Shown piece by piece: positions 1 to 10,660 of a stretch of 64,000 bases of DNA. Numbering within the stretch: the stretch's first letter is position 1; each line of letters starts with the position of its first letter. The notes under the pieces were generated by a model. The model was not told where the DNA came from. It saw nothing but the letters and a program-made list of their open reading frames with translations, and did not search any database. The position numbers and the translations under genes are program-made. The DNA comes from Undaria pinnatifida. Its lineage: Eukaryota > Sar > Phaeophyceae > Laminariales > Alariaceae. Location of the stretch: positions 12,677,955 to 12,741,954 of the forward strand of contig JABAKD010000009.1 in assembly GCA_012845835.1 (NCBI GenBank). Reading direction: 5' to 3'.

Positions 1-149
1 TACTGTACTGCTGTAGTTGCAAGGGGAGTCGCCGACCTATATCTTTAATGAGGACACACAACCCGTAACACGCGCGATCGGAGCATCACACACAGCTTGC
101 AAATATAGATGAGTTTCGACAAAATCTTCGATCTCACAGTTGGAGTATA

Positions 150-150
<1 letters not shown>
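1..150 (+). repeat. R1 interspersed repeat, partial copy
   Basis: This is nearly identical to 4107-4250. It shares the segments for 'tgctgtagttgcaagggga', 'acacacaacccgtaa', 'cgcgatcggag' and 'gagtttcgacaaaat', and is cut by the window edge. The same unit recurs inverted at about 4456-4640 and 35571-35878. The copy ends at the family terminus and runs straight into the TTA microsatellite, so the microsatellite may be the expanded simple-repeat tail of the element. The type of element is unknown. Confidence 0.85.
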
Positions 151-976
<826 letters not shown>

Positions 977-1019
977 ATTTTTGCCCTCCGACAATTTTTT
1001 GCGTAGGTAGATGCCTTTC

Positions 1020-1135
1020 CGATATAAATCGAATATCCTTCCTTGACCCCTTCAGAGCCCCCGAACCCCTCCCCATACTAAATCCAAGTAATTTATCCCC
1101 AAAAACGGGTTTCCAGTTGTAAAGGGGTTAAAGCA
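1020..1135 (+). repeat. R2 interspersed repeat copy
   Basis: The stretch around 1048-1107 matches the reverse complement of 57309-57362 almost base for base ('ggggttcgggggctct' read on the minus strand). Weaker copies lie at about 34960-35040 and 35040-35120. I saw no coding potential or terminal repeats. Confidence 0.7.
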
Positions 1136-1360
1136 GCAGTAGCACCTAATATGAAGTGGAATGATCGCACCATAATAATGCAGTGGTATCTTCCGCCCAC
1201 CATTTGCCCATTTCCTTTCCCTGCATCTTCTCCTTCTATCTACTAATAATATTCCCTTTCCCTATAGACTATAGTTTATACCTGGTATGTTATAGCTGAG
1301 TCTACCTTAATCCTCATCAACATTGTTGCCACCCCACGCCAGTGGCCGTAGTCCTTCCGA

Positions 1361-2345
1361 TTATTTCTCCCTTCCCCTCGCGGCCTGACGATCCCTCAGA
1401 GATAGTCTATATCGATGAACTCTGCGCGAAATCGTGGCCTGAGTGGTGACATAAATGATTTGGAATAGTCGCTCCTTGCACACGCCTTTCCGCGCTAGGG
1501 ACGATGCGTCCGTCCCTCCAACGATGCTTGCCGCCACCTGATCCATCAGGTCGCTGCCTTCTTTTTACCGAGGCGCCCAAAGCTTTCCACCGCGAGGGTG
1601 GCGAGTTTGTAGCTGCGTTCGTCGAAGGACACCTGTCCCGGACGAGCGTAGTGGTTGCGCTTGCGCGCCTCGGAAGTGGAAGCCGCTGATCCGTTTCGAT
1701 CCGCGCTTCCTGCCCGCATGTAGACCCCTGCTTGTGGGTCCGCATACGTCACGTCGAGGAGTATCGACTTGTCGCGATACTCCGGTGCCGTAGTATATCT
1801 TAGTCCACCTGCCTCAATCATGATGTCCACTCGCAAATCCCTGTCTGCGTGGAACGGGGCTCCGCTTTCCACCTGGTGGCGGACGGACATGCTCTTAAAG
1901 GTGCGGGAGAGCGCGTGCACGAGGGGTTGGTGCTGGTTCACTTGCGCGCCCGCTCGGTGACGCAATCGCGCATGCCGCGTATTAACCTCCGCTTCACCGC
2001 AGCATGGGCATCCCGCCGCGAGGAATTCCTCTATCCCCAGAAATCTTTTCCCCGCAGTCACGAACTGTGATGCAGGGATGGTTCTAGCTGAGTCTACAGG
2101 CCTCGCCCTTAGGAAGGCGGTAGCCCCTGATCCCGATTGACTCCGTTGCCGGGCCCTGGCCAAGTCTCGTGTCTCCTTCTCACTCCTTGAGATTCGCTTG
2201 TGTCTCGCTGGGGCCTCGTCTCGGGGAGCTGGTCCAGCGAAGAGACGTACCTCTCATAACGCACTCGGTTTACCAGTTTACCCAGTCTATGCTGCGCTTT
2301 GCTGGAGCTGATAGTTTCGGCGTCGTGTGCAGGCGACACGTCTGC
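1361..2345 (-). pseudogene. C-terminal fragment of a LINE polyprotein (RLE type)
   Basis: Three overlapping minus-strand frames (about 2345-2109, 2163-1546 and 1546-1361) read as one protein broken by frameshifts. In order they give an Arg-rich lead-in, a zinc-finger-like 'CPCCGEAEVNTRHARLRH', then 'DRDLRVDIMIEAG', 'KSILLDVTYADPQ', 'KRNHYARPG' and a C-terminus ending 'RQAARGREK'. A CCHC finger followed by D..(LLDVT)..K..Y is the arrangement in the restriction-like endonuclease end of R2/CRE-type LINEs. The family placement is inference from motif order. The RT domain is absent, so this is a 5'-truncated dead copy. Confidence 0.6.
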
Positions 2346-2643
2346 AACGTGATTTTTTATTATTGTAATAATGAATGGAGGAGTTAAATTTAAACACGAT
2401 ATACCTGGTATAATAGATGCATGAAAATATGTGGAAGTACGCAGGTGTGGTGATCGTTCGTAAGCTTTACTTCTTTTGAAATCATCCGCACTATTATTAC
2501 CACTATGTTGTCGGCAGCACACGTAAGAAAGTCACCACCAGGAAGAGAGTACTAATAATAAAAAAGAAGAAATCTATTTCATCATTAAACCCAAATTATT
2601 TTGTTTGGTATTAATTAGACTAGACTATATAGCAAGCTAGACC

Positions 2644-2975
2644 TTTTTTTTTTTTTTTTTGCACACTTTCACTTTTCAGCTTCTGGACAAGCCGTGGTCA
2701 CAGGTGTCATCCCTTCTCCTCCCCGGTTCTGGCCTTCAATTTTAATCGCGCATAGGGTTCAGCAATCCCACTGCTCGTCGATTTTTCATCGAGTGTTTGC
2801 TAACTCACGCTCTCGCGTTTTGTGCAAGTCAATTTGTGCGCAAGAATAAGTTCCAACGAATTTACACGAGTATGCACTCGGGGGGATTCGAACTCACGAA
2901 ACTGACGGGTTATACCAGGCTCGAGGATAACCTGATACGCCACCGGGGCGACCGGCACACCATACCTGGTACCAG
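2644..2975 (-). mobile_element. tRNA-derived SINE (family SINE-A), near full length
   Basis: On the minus strand a tRNA-like head contains a box-B match 'GAGTTCGAATCCC' at about 2890 and an A-box-like 'TGGCGTATCAGG' upstream. It is followed by a body and a 17-base A tail (poly-T at 2644-2660). The body recurs at 26877-27675, split by an insertion, and in part at 38049-38140. Head, body and poly(A) together make a SINE the best reading. The 5' boundary near 2975 is uncertain. Confidence 0.7.
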
Positions 2976-3738
2976 GTATCATATTATTTAGTTGCAAGAG
3001 TAGTTGGTACCACGACTGCGTGCTCTCTGCTCGCTCACTACTTGGTACTGCCTGTGTTTTCCCTTTCTTTTGCATTTATTTGCCCTTTTCTCTTCTGTTT
3101 TCATTTTGCGTACCCTCGGTGATGAGAGAGAGGCTGATGTCGGTATGGACACCGCCGTCGACGAGATACACAGTAAGTAGAGGACAAACCACAGACAGCA
3201 ATGCTCCCGCAAAATCCTTTTCTATCTAGTAGTTGTGCATTCGGAACCCAGTGTGGGTGCTGCCCCCGCGCCGGCTGGGTGGTGTCATCTATCTGCTGTG
3301 CTGCTGCACTGCTGTGTCGCAGCAGCCCCGTTTCGGCTTGCTTTATTTTTATAACTAATTTTCAAGGACGTCAGCCGTGAATTTGACGAATTTCAGGTCA
3401 GTACTCATCTTTGCAAGCTGCGTTGTTGGTACTCGTAATATACTATATGAGTGAGTTATTATGAGGCCTAACCCTACTAGACTAGACTATAATAACAGTA
3501 AGTCGTTTTTGTATTCGGTACGGGGGCGACGATGTGACGGTTTTGGCACCGTCGTTGTCGGCAATACAGCAGTGCGCAGGACATAGGTGTGATGGACCAC
3601 CATGTGGCAATGATGCTCCTACTACTCCTCCTCCTGTACTATTAATGCTACTACATACAGAACAGGGCGATTCGAAGCGCAGCATTATAGAAAGAAGTGG
3701 CTGCCCCCGGTGCTGGTTGGATGACATATAATTGTACA
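2976..3738. other. No gene seen
   Basis: I see no coding region with family resemblance here. A short match to R1 ('ctcatctttgcaagctg') lies near 3402. A weak direct similarity is visible between 3255-3290 and 3698-3735, both around 'gctgcccccg'. Confidence 0.5.
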
Positions 3739-4974
3739 CGCGTATATATAGCAAACCCCTACATCTGTGCGACTTAAAGCCCTCCCCCCCCGCCCCCGCC
3801 CCCCCCCGCCACATTCCCCTCCCATCCCCCACAAGAAATATTTATACTCGGAGTATTTTCCACGCACAAATTTACCTGCCCCACCCGTCCCCTCCCCCCC
3901 CCTCCCCCCCTCCCGCCCCCATTTTGATCAAACTCAGGCCCCTACGTCTATGAAAACTCCGCCCTCCTCTCACCGGTTTTTCGACTCACAGGATACACTT
4001 GATAAATCGATGCGTTTCCTTCCACAGCTGTCAGATTTTGCCCCCCTCAAAAACGGGTTTTATAGTTTATGCGCACAGACTGCCTAACATCACCCTGTGT
4101 TGACCCTGATAGCTACACTGCTGTAGTTGCAAGGGGAGTCGCCGACCTTCCTTACTGAGGACACACAACCCGTAATATACGCGCGATCGGAGTATCACAC
4201 ACAGCTTGCAAACATGAGTTTCGACAAAATATTCGATCTCACAGCTGGAGTGTATTTTAATTTTTATAATATGGGGTTAGGGTTAGGGTTAGGGTTATAA
4301 TATAGGGTTAGGGTTAGGGTTAGGGTTAGATATGTTATTTTTCGACAAAATATTCGATCTCACAGCTGGAGTGTATTTTAATTTTTATAATATGGGGTTA
4401 GGGTTAGGGTTAGGGTTAGGGTTAGGGTTAGGGTTAGGGTTAGGGTTAGGGTTAGATATGTTATAAAAATTAAAATACACTTCAGCTGTGAGATCGAATA
4501 TTTTGTCGAAACTCATCTTTGCAAGCTGTGTGTGATACTCCGATCGCGCGCATTACGAGTTGTGTGTCCTCATTAAGGATATAGGTCGGCGACTCCCCTT
4601 ACAACTACAGTGTAGCTATCATGGTCAACAGGATGATTTTAGTCAGTCTGTGCGCGGAAACTATAAAACCCGTTTCTGAGGGGGACAAAATCTGACAGCT
4701 GTGAAGGGAAATGTATCCTTTTATCAAGTGAATGTACTCTGTAAGTCGAATATCCGGTGAGGGGAGGGCGGAGTTTTTAAGGACGTGGGGGCCTGATTTT
4801 GATCAAAAGGGGGGCGGGAGGGGGGGACGGGGGGGGAGGGGACGGGTGGGGCAGGTCAATTTGTGCGTGGAAACTATAAATATTTCTTGTGGGGGAGGGG
4901 GAATGTGGCGGGGGGTGGCGGGGGCAGGGGGGGACGGCTTTAGGTCGCATAGATGTAGGGGTTTGCTATACGCG
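3739..4974. repeat. 1.24 kb imperfect palindrome of R1 arms around TTAGGG arrays
   Basis: The left arm (about 3739-4261) and right arm (about 4456-4974) are inverted copies. Landmarks on the left are 'gcaaacccctac', the C-rich tract, 'aagaaatatttata', 'attttgatcaaa', 'cagctgtcagattttg' and the R1 core; on the right the same markers appear reversed and in opposite order. The centre holds two TTAGGG arrays separated by an extra copy of the R1 terminus (4338-4393) in left-arm orientation. The arms differ mainly in homopolymer lengths. Confidence 0.88.
4273..4456 (+). repeat. Interstitial telomere-type (TTAGGG)n arrays
   Basis: Perfect TTAGGG units occur at 4273-4297 and 4304-4330, the two runs separated by 'taatata', and at 4394-4456 (about ten units). 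All are in the same strand orientation. Each array follows the same R1 end sequence 'atttttataatatgggg'. TTAGGG is the telomere unit of many eukaryotes, including brown algae, fungi and animals. Confidence 0.95.
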
Positions 4975-5055
4975 TGGTGCTAGGTCTAGGCGATGGTGCG
5001 GGTGGTGGAGAAGGAGGAGGCGTTGGGGGCGGGGGTGGGTGAGAATTGCAGCAGC

Positions 5056-5700
5056 GGCATGGACGGCTCTAAAAAGATAACGAGGCGATATCCAGGGCGT
5101 GGAAGTGTTTATTTACTCTGGCGGATTTCGATATCAGGTTGGGCGTTTAAGCAAGAGGAAGCGAGGGGAAAAAAAAAAGGGGCGGGGGGCGGGGGGGGGT
5201 GAGGGTTTTCAAGAGGTTCAGGTCACATAAAATATTAAAATGCTCTCCAGCTATGAGATCAAGGATTTGGTCGGCACTGATGTTCGCAACATTTTGTGTG
5301 ATCCTCCGATCGCGCGTATTAATAATATATGTAGGGGCTTGCTATACGCGCGGTGCTGGGTCTAGGCGATCGTGCGGGGTGTGGGGAAGGAGGGGGCGTG
5401 GGAGGGGGGATGAATGAAAGCTACGTCATGGATGGCTAGACAGATATTGACGTGATACCAATTGCTTAGAAGTGTTTATTACTATGGCCGATTTTGATTG
5501 TAAGTGGGGCGTTTGAACGAACTGGGCGAGGAACAAAGGGGGGGGGGGGGGGGAGTGCGGAGATAAGTTGGAGCTACGGCATGGATGGCTAGATGGATAA
5601 TAAGATGATATCAGCTGGCTGGTAGTGTTTACTACTCTGGCAGATTTTGATTTCAGGTGGGGCGTTTGAACAAGAGGGATCGGGGGGCGGGGGCGGGGGG
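5056..5700 (+). repeat. Degenerate tandem duplication, three copies
   Basis: A unit of about 110-130 bp starting 'ggcatggacggct' and containing 'gtgtttattact', 'gattt(t/c)gat', 'gtggggcgttt' and a G-rich tail occurs at about 5056-5190, 5424-5545 and 5578-5700. The first two copies belong to a larger duplication of about 370 bp, because the leading segment 'gctatacgcg.ggtgct' also repeats (near 4966 and 5341). Confidence 0.7.
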
Positions 5701-5909
5701 GCGAGCGTTTCAATATGTGCGCGGGAACTATATATATATATATGCAATGAATGGGCATCAGCATCATATCTATCTATGTCTCCGTCTCGTAGTTTGTGAC
5801 CACAGAAGAAGAGCTATAAAACTTTTCTGGAATTCACTATTATATGATACTGCTACTGTAAACTCAATAACAACACCAACTACTCAGTCGGTGTGTGTTG
5901 TGTGTGCTG

Positions 5910-5993
5910 TGTTAAGGAATTAGTGGGGTATTAGTCCGTTTGACCACTTGCAAAGGGTTAACCGATAGCTTACCCAAACTAAGCCTTACAACA
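5910..5993 (-). repeat. TRIM 3' LTR
   Basis: 84 bp, TGTT...AACA on the minus strand, about 90% alike to the partner LTR by eye, preceded by the polypurine tract at 5994-6004. Confidence 0.85.
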
Positions 5994-6203
5994 CTCTCCC
6001 CCCCTAAAACGGCGAGATAGCAGGTCGGCCAGATATACCGGCGAACCTCTCAATATCCATGCCGTTTCATTTCCTGGGGATACCAGGGAGACTATTTTTC
6101 AAGTTCGACATGCATGGGGAAAATCTGAAAAGTTTGTTATATTGTGGATGGTGGGGATCGAACCCACGACCCAAGAAACCCATGGTCTGTCGACGACGCC
6201 ATT

Positions 6204-6288
6204 TGTTATGGCTATTAGTGGGGTATCAGTCCGTTCGACCACTTGCAAAAGGTTAACCAGTAGCTTACCCAAACCAAGCCTTATAACA
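6204..6288 (-). repeat. TRIM 5' LTR
   Basis: 85 bp, TGTT...AACA on the minus strand, followed two bases later by the primer-binding site that begins TGGCGTCG. Confidence 0.85.
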
Positions 6289-6352
6289 GCTGTATTCACA
6301 GGGCATTACATACTTGTTGTAGTGGTACAAGGCAGGGCATTGCATAGGTAGG

Positions 6353-6622
6353 TGTAAGGGTATCGGGCGGAGACACAGAATGTCCCCTGCAGGTCTGTCA
6401 ATTAAGCAGGTCCTCGGAGAACACTCACTTTCTTAGCCTTAGGAGAGACGTAGCTTTATTCGTTTCCACCCAGACCCCCGGATGGCTTCTGAGAACGCGG
6501 GTACGCGCCTCCATTCTATTTTCTGACTGTCCCGAATATAAAACGCCGACCTTATCTTACCAAACCCGGCCAAACGATCTCAATTCAGATAATTACAGGC
6601 CTTTCGAGGCCGTATCTTAACA
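6353..6622 (-). repeat. Chromovirus 3' LTR
   Basis: Begins TGTTAAG (minus strand, 6622) and ends ...CTTACA (6353). It shares many blocks with 18853-19129: 'gtcccctgcaggtctg', 'cagataattacaggcctt' and 'ctgactgtcccgaata'. Confidence 0.85.
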
Positions 6623-7517
6623 CTAGCCAACCGTGATAATCCGCATATGCAGAAATATGGGAGATTGGGGGAAACTCCGGCTTTACGAACTAGATCATGA
6701 GTCGAACATGCCGTTCTTCAAAACCCACTCCCACACCTCTAATGGCCTGGCTGTGGAGTCAGGAACACGCGAAGAAAAGCAGTTGAAGGAGACGCAGACC
6801 CTATAACAAGGCAAAAGCCACCCATCAAAAACCTGCCGCGTACCGCCGATGTGGCGGGGGGGGGGCAGAAAAGGCTCTAGAACCTGCCGCATACCGCCGG
6901 TGTGGCGGGGGGGGGTAGGAAAGGCTCTACGGCAAACTGACCACAGAAAAGGTACTATGGCGAGGCGAGCCCTCGTCGATATGGAGGGGAACACAGGCGC
7001 TAACCCAAGGGAGAAATCATGCAAAAAACCTCCCACAGGCCATCGGCATGGCAGGGGGTTAGACGAAGAACGGTAAATACCCGGGATTGAAGGTGGAATC
7101 ACCTACAGCCCCGCGAGGGGCGAGGGGGGGAAGTGTGTAGCCGAAAAACAAATTAGAACAGATACAACAAACAAAAAAACAAAAATATGACACACAGGCC
7201 CGTACATAGCCCGGTACCACGTTATGCGCGAACAGGGTGCCCTGGTCGCCCCACGACGCTGGACTGGGGAGGGCGTCAGCAGGGCGAAATTGTAAACGAC
7301 GAAAAAGCGACAGTCCTGCGCCTCAGATAGCGGCGTTTTACCCGAACCCTGGGCCGACTCTGAGCAGGGGGTTCGGCAGGACAAAAATAAATGGAAAGAA
7401 CCGCCCCGAAATCAGACCAAGACTCTCAGAACACCACAAACAACCCAAAGACAAAGACTCAAACCTCATACCCCAAACAAAATAGAGAACTATCGAGGAG
7501 CGGCGGCGGCTTGAAAG
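6623..7517 (-). other. Chromovirus 3' noncoding region
   Basis: No recognisable domain on the minus strand. A 51 bp direct duplication sits at about 6830-6932: 'aacctgccgc' followed by 'taccgccg.tgtggcggggg', twice. I could not identify a purine tract right next to the LTR. Confidence 0.5.
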
Positions 7518-8489
7518 TCAACTGGCCACGGCCTCGCCTCGAGATTCATCTACGTTACGTGGAATCCCCCGAGGAAACGCGCTGGCGATGTGAACTTGCA
7601 GGCACCAAGGGCCTCGTACGGCTCCCGTCGAAGTCGTGTAGCGTGCAGGGGGAAGAGGGAGTTTTAATTGGTCCCGGGTCATCCAGAAAGCGGACCAGGT
7701 ATACCTTGTTCTCGGTTGTGCTCGCGCTGACGTTTCAAACCCACCATAACTCATTGTCTCCCTAGTACCAAAAGTGGGCTCCCTTAGGAAGAACCGTGTC
7801 GTGGTAGCGGCGGAGCCAATCGGCGCGAGGAACACAAGCGTAGCCCGGCGCTAGGAAACGTTCTCCGTTGTTGCGGGAGAGCTCGTGGTGTGCCGTCCCG
7901 ATCCGCATTCGGCGGTAGAGGCGGTTGGTATGGCGGTGCTGGTCCGGGGTGCCGGCCCAATAACGCAAGATGTGGGGGCGGGAGAGGTGGAGATCCATTT
8001 CCCGCTCCCAGGAAGGTTCGGAAAGTCTTGGCCAATGCGTCTTGTATAGCACCGCGTTGACTCCACCTCGCCCCCGGACCGACTGGTGACCGGTGGTCTG
8101 CTCCACCTCCAGCCGTTGTAGGGGAGTCGAAACGTCGTCTTGAGTGACGTGGTACGGAGGGTACTTTTTGGACAAAATATTTAGCACATCCTGCGTCAGT
8201 CTCACCGGTAGGTATTTGGGCATGTCCCCGCTGTCGTGAGGGTTGGCGCAGGGTTTGGAGCGTTCGATGGCCACACCCCGACGAGCGTCCGAACCAGGCA
8301 GATCGAAAGGAAGGTCCAAATAGAGGAGGTTGCCCCCGAGTAGCGAGCCGTCCGGGGTCTCATCGGCGGAGTAGGGACCCACTGCCAGGATCTTGTACGA
8401 GCCCGCGCGGTTAAGCACGAGTTTGGCTCTGGGTACCTTGGTGTCGGTGTTCGCCTTCACATCCTGGCGGATGGTGTAGGCAGAGTTGT
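7518..8489 (-). pseudogene. Integrase C-terminal tail and chromodomain, with a Tudor-like segment
   Basis: The frame running 8489-7762 contains 'AKLVLNRAGSYKILAVGP' (the GPY-type integrase tail) and, about 120 residues on, 'VLYKTHWPRLSEPSWERE'. The latter is a chromodomain-like pattern (VxY..W.G...E.SWE) expected to bind modified histones and steer integration into heterochromatin. After it comes 'HFWY', an in-frame stop, 'GDNELWWV', another stop, then 'ENKVYLVRFLDD' near 7700 and a frame change into 7662-7518. W/Y-rich beta-strand spacing with YxVRFxDD resembles a Tudor-type fold; that part is inference. The MITE at 8490 separates this from the rest of integrase, and the frame resumes correctly on its far side. 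Confidence 0.8.
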
Positions 8490-8758
8490 GACCCAGGCTA
8501 CGGTAGGTGGGTCCCCTTTTGGGCTTTTTATTTCAGTGGCTAGGGGTCACTCGCGCGAGTAACACCTTTGTTCCTATGCAATCTTACGTTTTCTTTATGT
8601 TTTACATTAACGAAATCAATCCGCAATGAAAAGGTGATATAAGCTGCGCCAAACCAAGTGCCTAAACCATCTTAATCCGTAGGGTACAGAGCTACTCGTG
8701 CGAGTGGCTCAAACACACCAGTGAAAAAGGGGGTATCCCCCCTACCGTAGCCTTGGTC
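8490..8758. mobile_element. MITE-1, copy inside chromovirus integrase
   Basis: 269 bp with terminal inverted repeats: gacccaggctacggtagg at the left, and the right end reads 'gaccaaggctacggtagg' on the other strand. A 4 bp target-site duplication 'ttgt' flanks it (8486-8489, 8759-8762). Subterminal short palindromes 'actcgcgcgagt' and 'actcgtgcgagt' face each other. A sister copy of 271 bp sits in intron 2 of the sulfatase gene (47568-47838). There is no ORF, so it must use a transposase made elsewhere. Insertion came after the chromovirus. Confidence 0.88.
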
Positions 8759-9533
8759 TTGTACACCCATGCCCAACCACCTGTAACGAAGTTAGGTGCT
8801 GGGCGCAGCGCGTCGGTGAGGGCAGAGTTTCTGGGGTCAACACGAGAAACGGTGAGGGCGTGGTGTGTGCGAACAATGTCGTCCGCACGCTTCTGCCGGT
8901 CGGTGGCCAAGTCGCAATAGGCCAGGTGGTCGCGGGCCAGACTCTGGTGTCCGACGACGCCAGTGCGGTCGAAAACCGTCAGGGGGAGACGTGGGAGTCT
9001 GCACATGTGGACCTCATTGGGCACCGAACCCGTCGCCGCGCTGACGGAATTGTTGTACGCGAATTCAACGTGGGGCAGATGCAAGTCCCAATAGTCTTGT
9101 CGCTCGTTGACGACCATAGCCAGCATTTGGGCCATAGTGTGGTTTACCCGCTCAACGCCCCCGTTACAGTTGGGATGATAGGAGCTTGTAGCAAGCTTGC
9201 GCACGCTCAACAGCTGATATATAGCTTGTGGACGCTTGTAGCAGAACTGCAGGCCGTTGTCCGAGAGTATATTGCGCGGGCACCCCCACAAGGGGATGTA
9301 TTGGTTCACCAGGATATTGGCTGTACCCTCCGCGGTGAACTCAGCGGCAGTGACGGGGATCATATCGGCCCGACGACTGAAGCGATCGGTGAACAGCAAG
9401 ATGTAGGTGTTGCCTCGTGGTGTGACCGGGAGGGGGCGAAGTAGTCAACACTGACGGCGACACCTGGACCTTCCGGTAGAGGCATGGAGATGATTGGCAA
9501 GCGGACAGTCAGCCGTGAGGTTTTCCGCGCTTG
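8759..9533 (-). pseudogene. Chromovirus integrase catalytic core
   Basis: Integrase joins the element's cDNA into the host chromosome. The DD-E triad is visible: the first Asp in 'SVDYF' (about 9445, in a shifted frame), the second in 'NILSDNGLQF', and the Glu in 'GGVERVNHT'. 'LFTDRFSR' follows the first Asp, as in Ty3 elements. 'HVEFAYNNSV' and 'ATDRQKRADDIV' further on are typical of the region after the core. A frameshift near 9444 breaks it, and the 3' end is interrupted by the MITE. Confidence 0.9.
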
Positions 9534-10660
9534 TCATTTCAAGCAGTGGCGAAGCCACCGGGTGCACACATTCATGCCAATCCACCAATAAAACCGCTCT
9601 AGCATGCGCAACGTGCGCGTGGTGCCAAGGAGGCAAGAGGCGGTCGAATGACAAGCTCGCATAATCCAAGGGCGCATGAGCAGGGGGACGTAGATGCGAA
9701 CCGGCTCGTCGTTTAGCAAGCAAGCAGCTCGCCCCACAGAGTTGGGTTTGTCAGACCTTGTCGGCGGCAGTGTCGGGTTACGGACGAGTAGGACGATGTC
9801 GTCGTCGGTTGTATGTAGTCGACCTTTACCCGCCAGCTCCTGTATATCTGAGAAGGAGGGACACTTGTGCGAGGGATAGCACGCCAAAACGTCGGGCGGC
9901 AAGACCGACGGCCGGCCGATAGAGATGTAACGCATCGCGGCGTGGCACGTCGGCTCAGCGTGCTGCTCTCGCTTCCAATCGGCATGCGAATAACGCGCGA
10001 CGGAAGCAGAAAACCGCAATTCAGCAGCGTCGCCGAGAGCATCCGACCTTGTATGTGCAGTCGACGTGTCACCAGGAGAAGGCGCGAGCCGTAAGAGAGG
10101 AGTTCTCATAGGCTCTGCGTGGTCGCGGTCGGACGGAAGTGGCACCGTGCGGACCGGCGAGTCGGCAAGAGCAGGGGTCGCGGCGGCGAGCGGAACCGGC
10201 CGCGGCCGTGGGACTCGCGACGGGGTTGCAACTCGCCTGGAAGATGGCCGAGGGGCCCCGCCGGGCCCGAATCCATAGTCAACAGCAGGGGGTGCCTTAT
10301 CAGCTGCTGTTGCTGAATGCTGGCGCGTCCGAGTGGAGCTGCGGTCCGAAGACTGCGTTATTGTCTGGGGCGCCGAAGAGTCAGGCGAGGTAGAGACGGA
10401 CGCGGTCGGGCCCGCGTGCTCGACCGAGTCATTCCCTTGTACCGAGCTCCGGGAATGAGCCGGTTGGACGACTGACGTCGTCGTAGCCGAGGCTTCTGCG
10501 GAGCCCTCGCTCACCGCGGTGGGCACAGCAAAAACCGAATCGAAATCGTTGTCGGCTGCACGCGAGATCCACCCGCGGCCGGGAGAGCTATCGACGGTGG
10601 CAACGAATGCAGAAACACTAGCGGCGAATCTCCTGGAATGAGTAGAAAGATCGTCAAGCC
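9534..10660 (-). pseudogene. Ser/Pro/Thr-rich linker and integrase zinc-binding domain
   Basis: One open frame (9534-10853) that overlaps the end of RNase H in another frame. Roughly 250 residues are Ser/Thr/Pro/Ala-rich with no recognisable fold. The final 60 residues match the integrase H2C2 finger ('MRACHSTASCLLGTTRTL', 'ERFYWWIGMNVCTRW'). The second zinc His, normally in 'HLG', reads 'LLG', so the finger is broken. Ty3 elements usually pass from RNase H to this finger with a much shorter linker. Confidence 0.75.

Larger units (their letters stand above)
5910..6288 (-). mobile_element. Complete TRIM (miniature LTR retrotransposon), copy 1
   Basis: Two direct repeats of 84-85 bp, 5910-5993 and 6204-6288, both start TGTT and end AACA on the minus strand. 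Just inside the 5' LTR is a primer-binding-site-like 'TGGCGTCGTCGACAGACC' (6184-6201). Just outside the 3' LTR is a polypurine tract 'GGGGGGGAGAG' (5994-6004). A 4 bp target-site duplication 'gctg' flanks the whole (5906-5909, 6289-6292). The 210 bp interior has no ORF but carries a tRNA-like 'GGGTTCGATCCCC'. It depends on another element for all enzymes. A second copy lies at 24592-24964. Confidence 0.88.

Noticed and set aside
6130..6200. Possible tRNA gene (B-box 'GGTTCGATCCC')
   Set aside because: No complete cloverleaf; it sits inside the TRIM and recurs in its second copy.
9860..10400. Plus-strand Arg/Gly-rich frames
   Set aside because: They are antisense shadows of the Ser/Pro-rich linker in the chromovirus.
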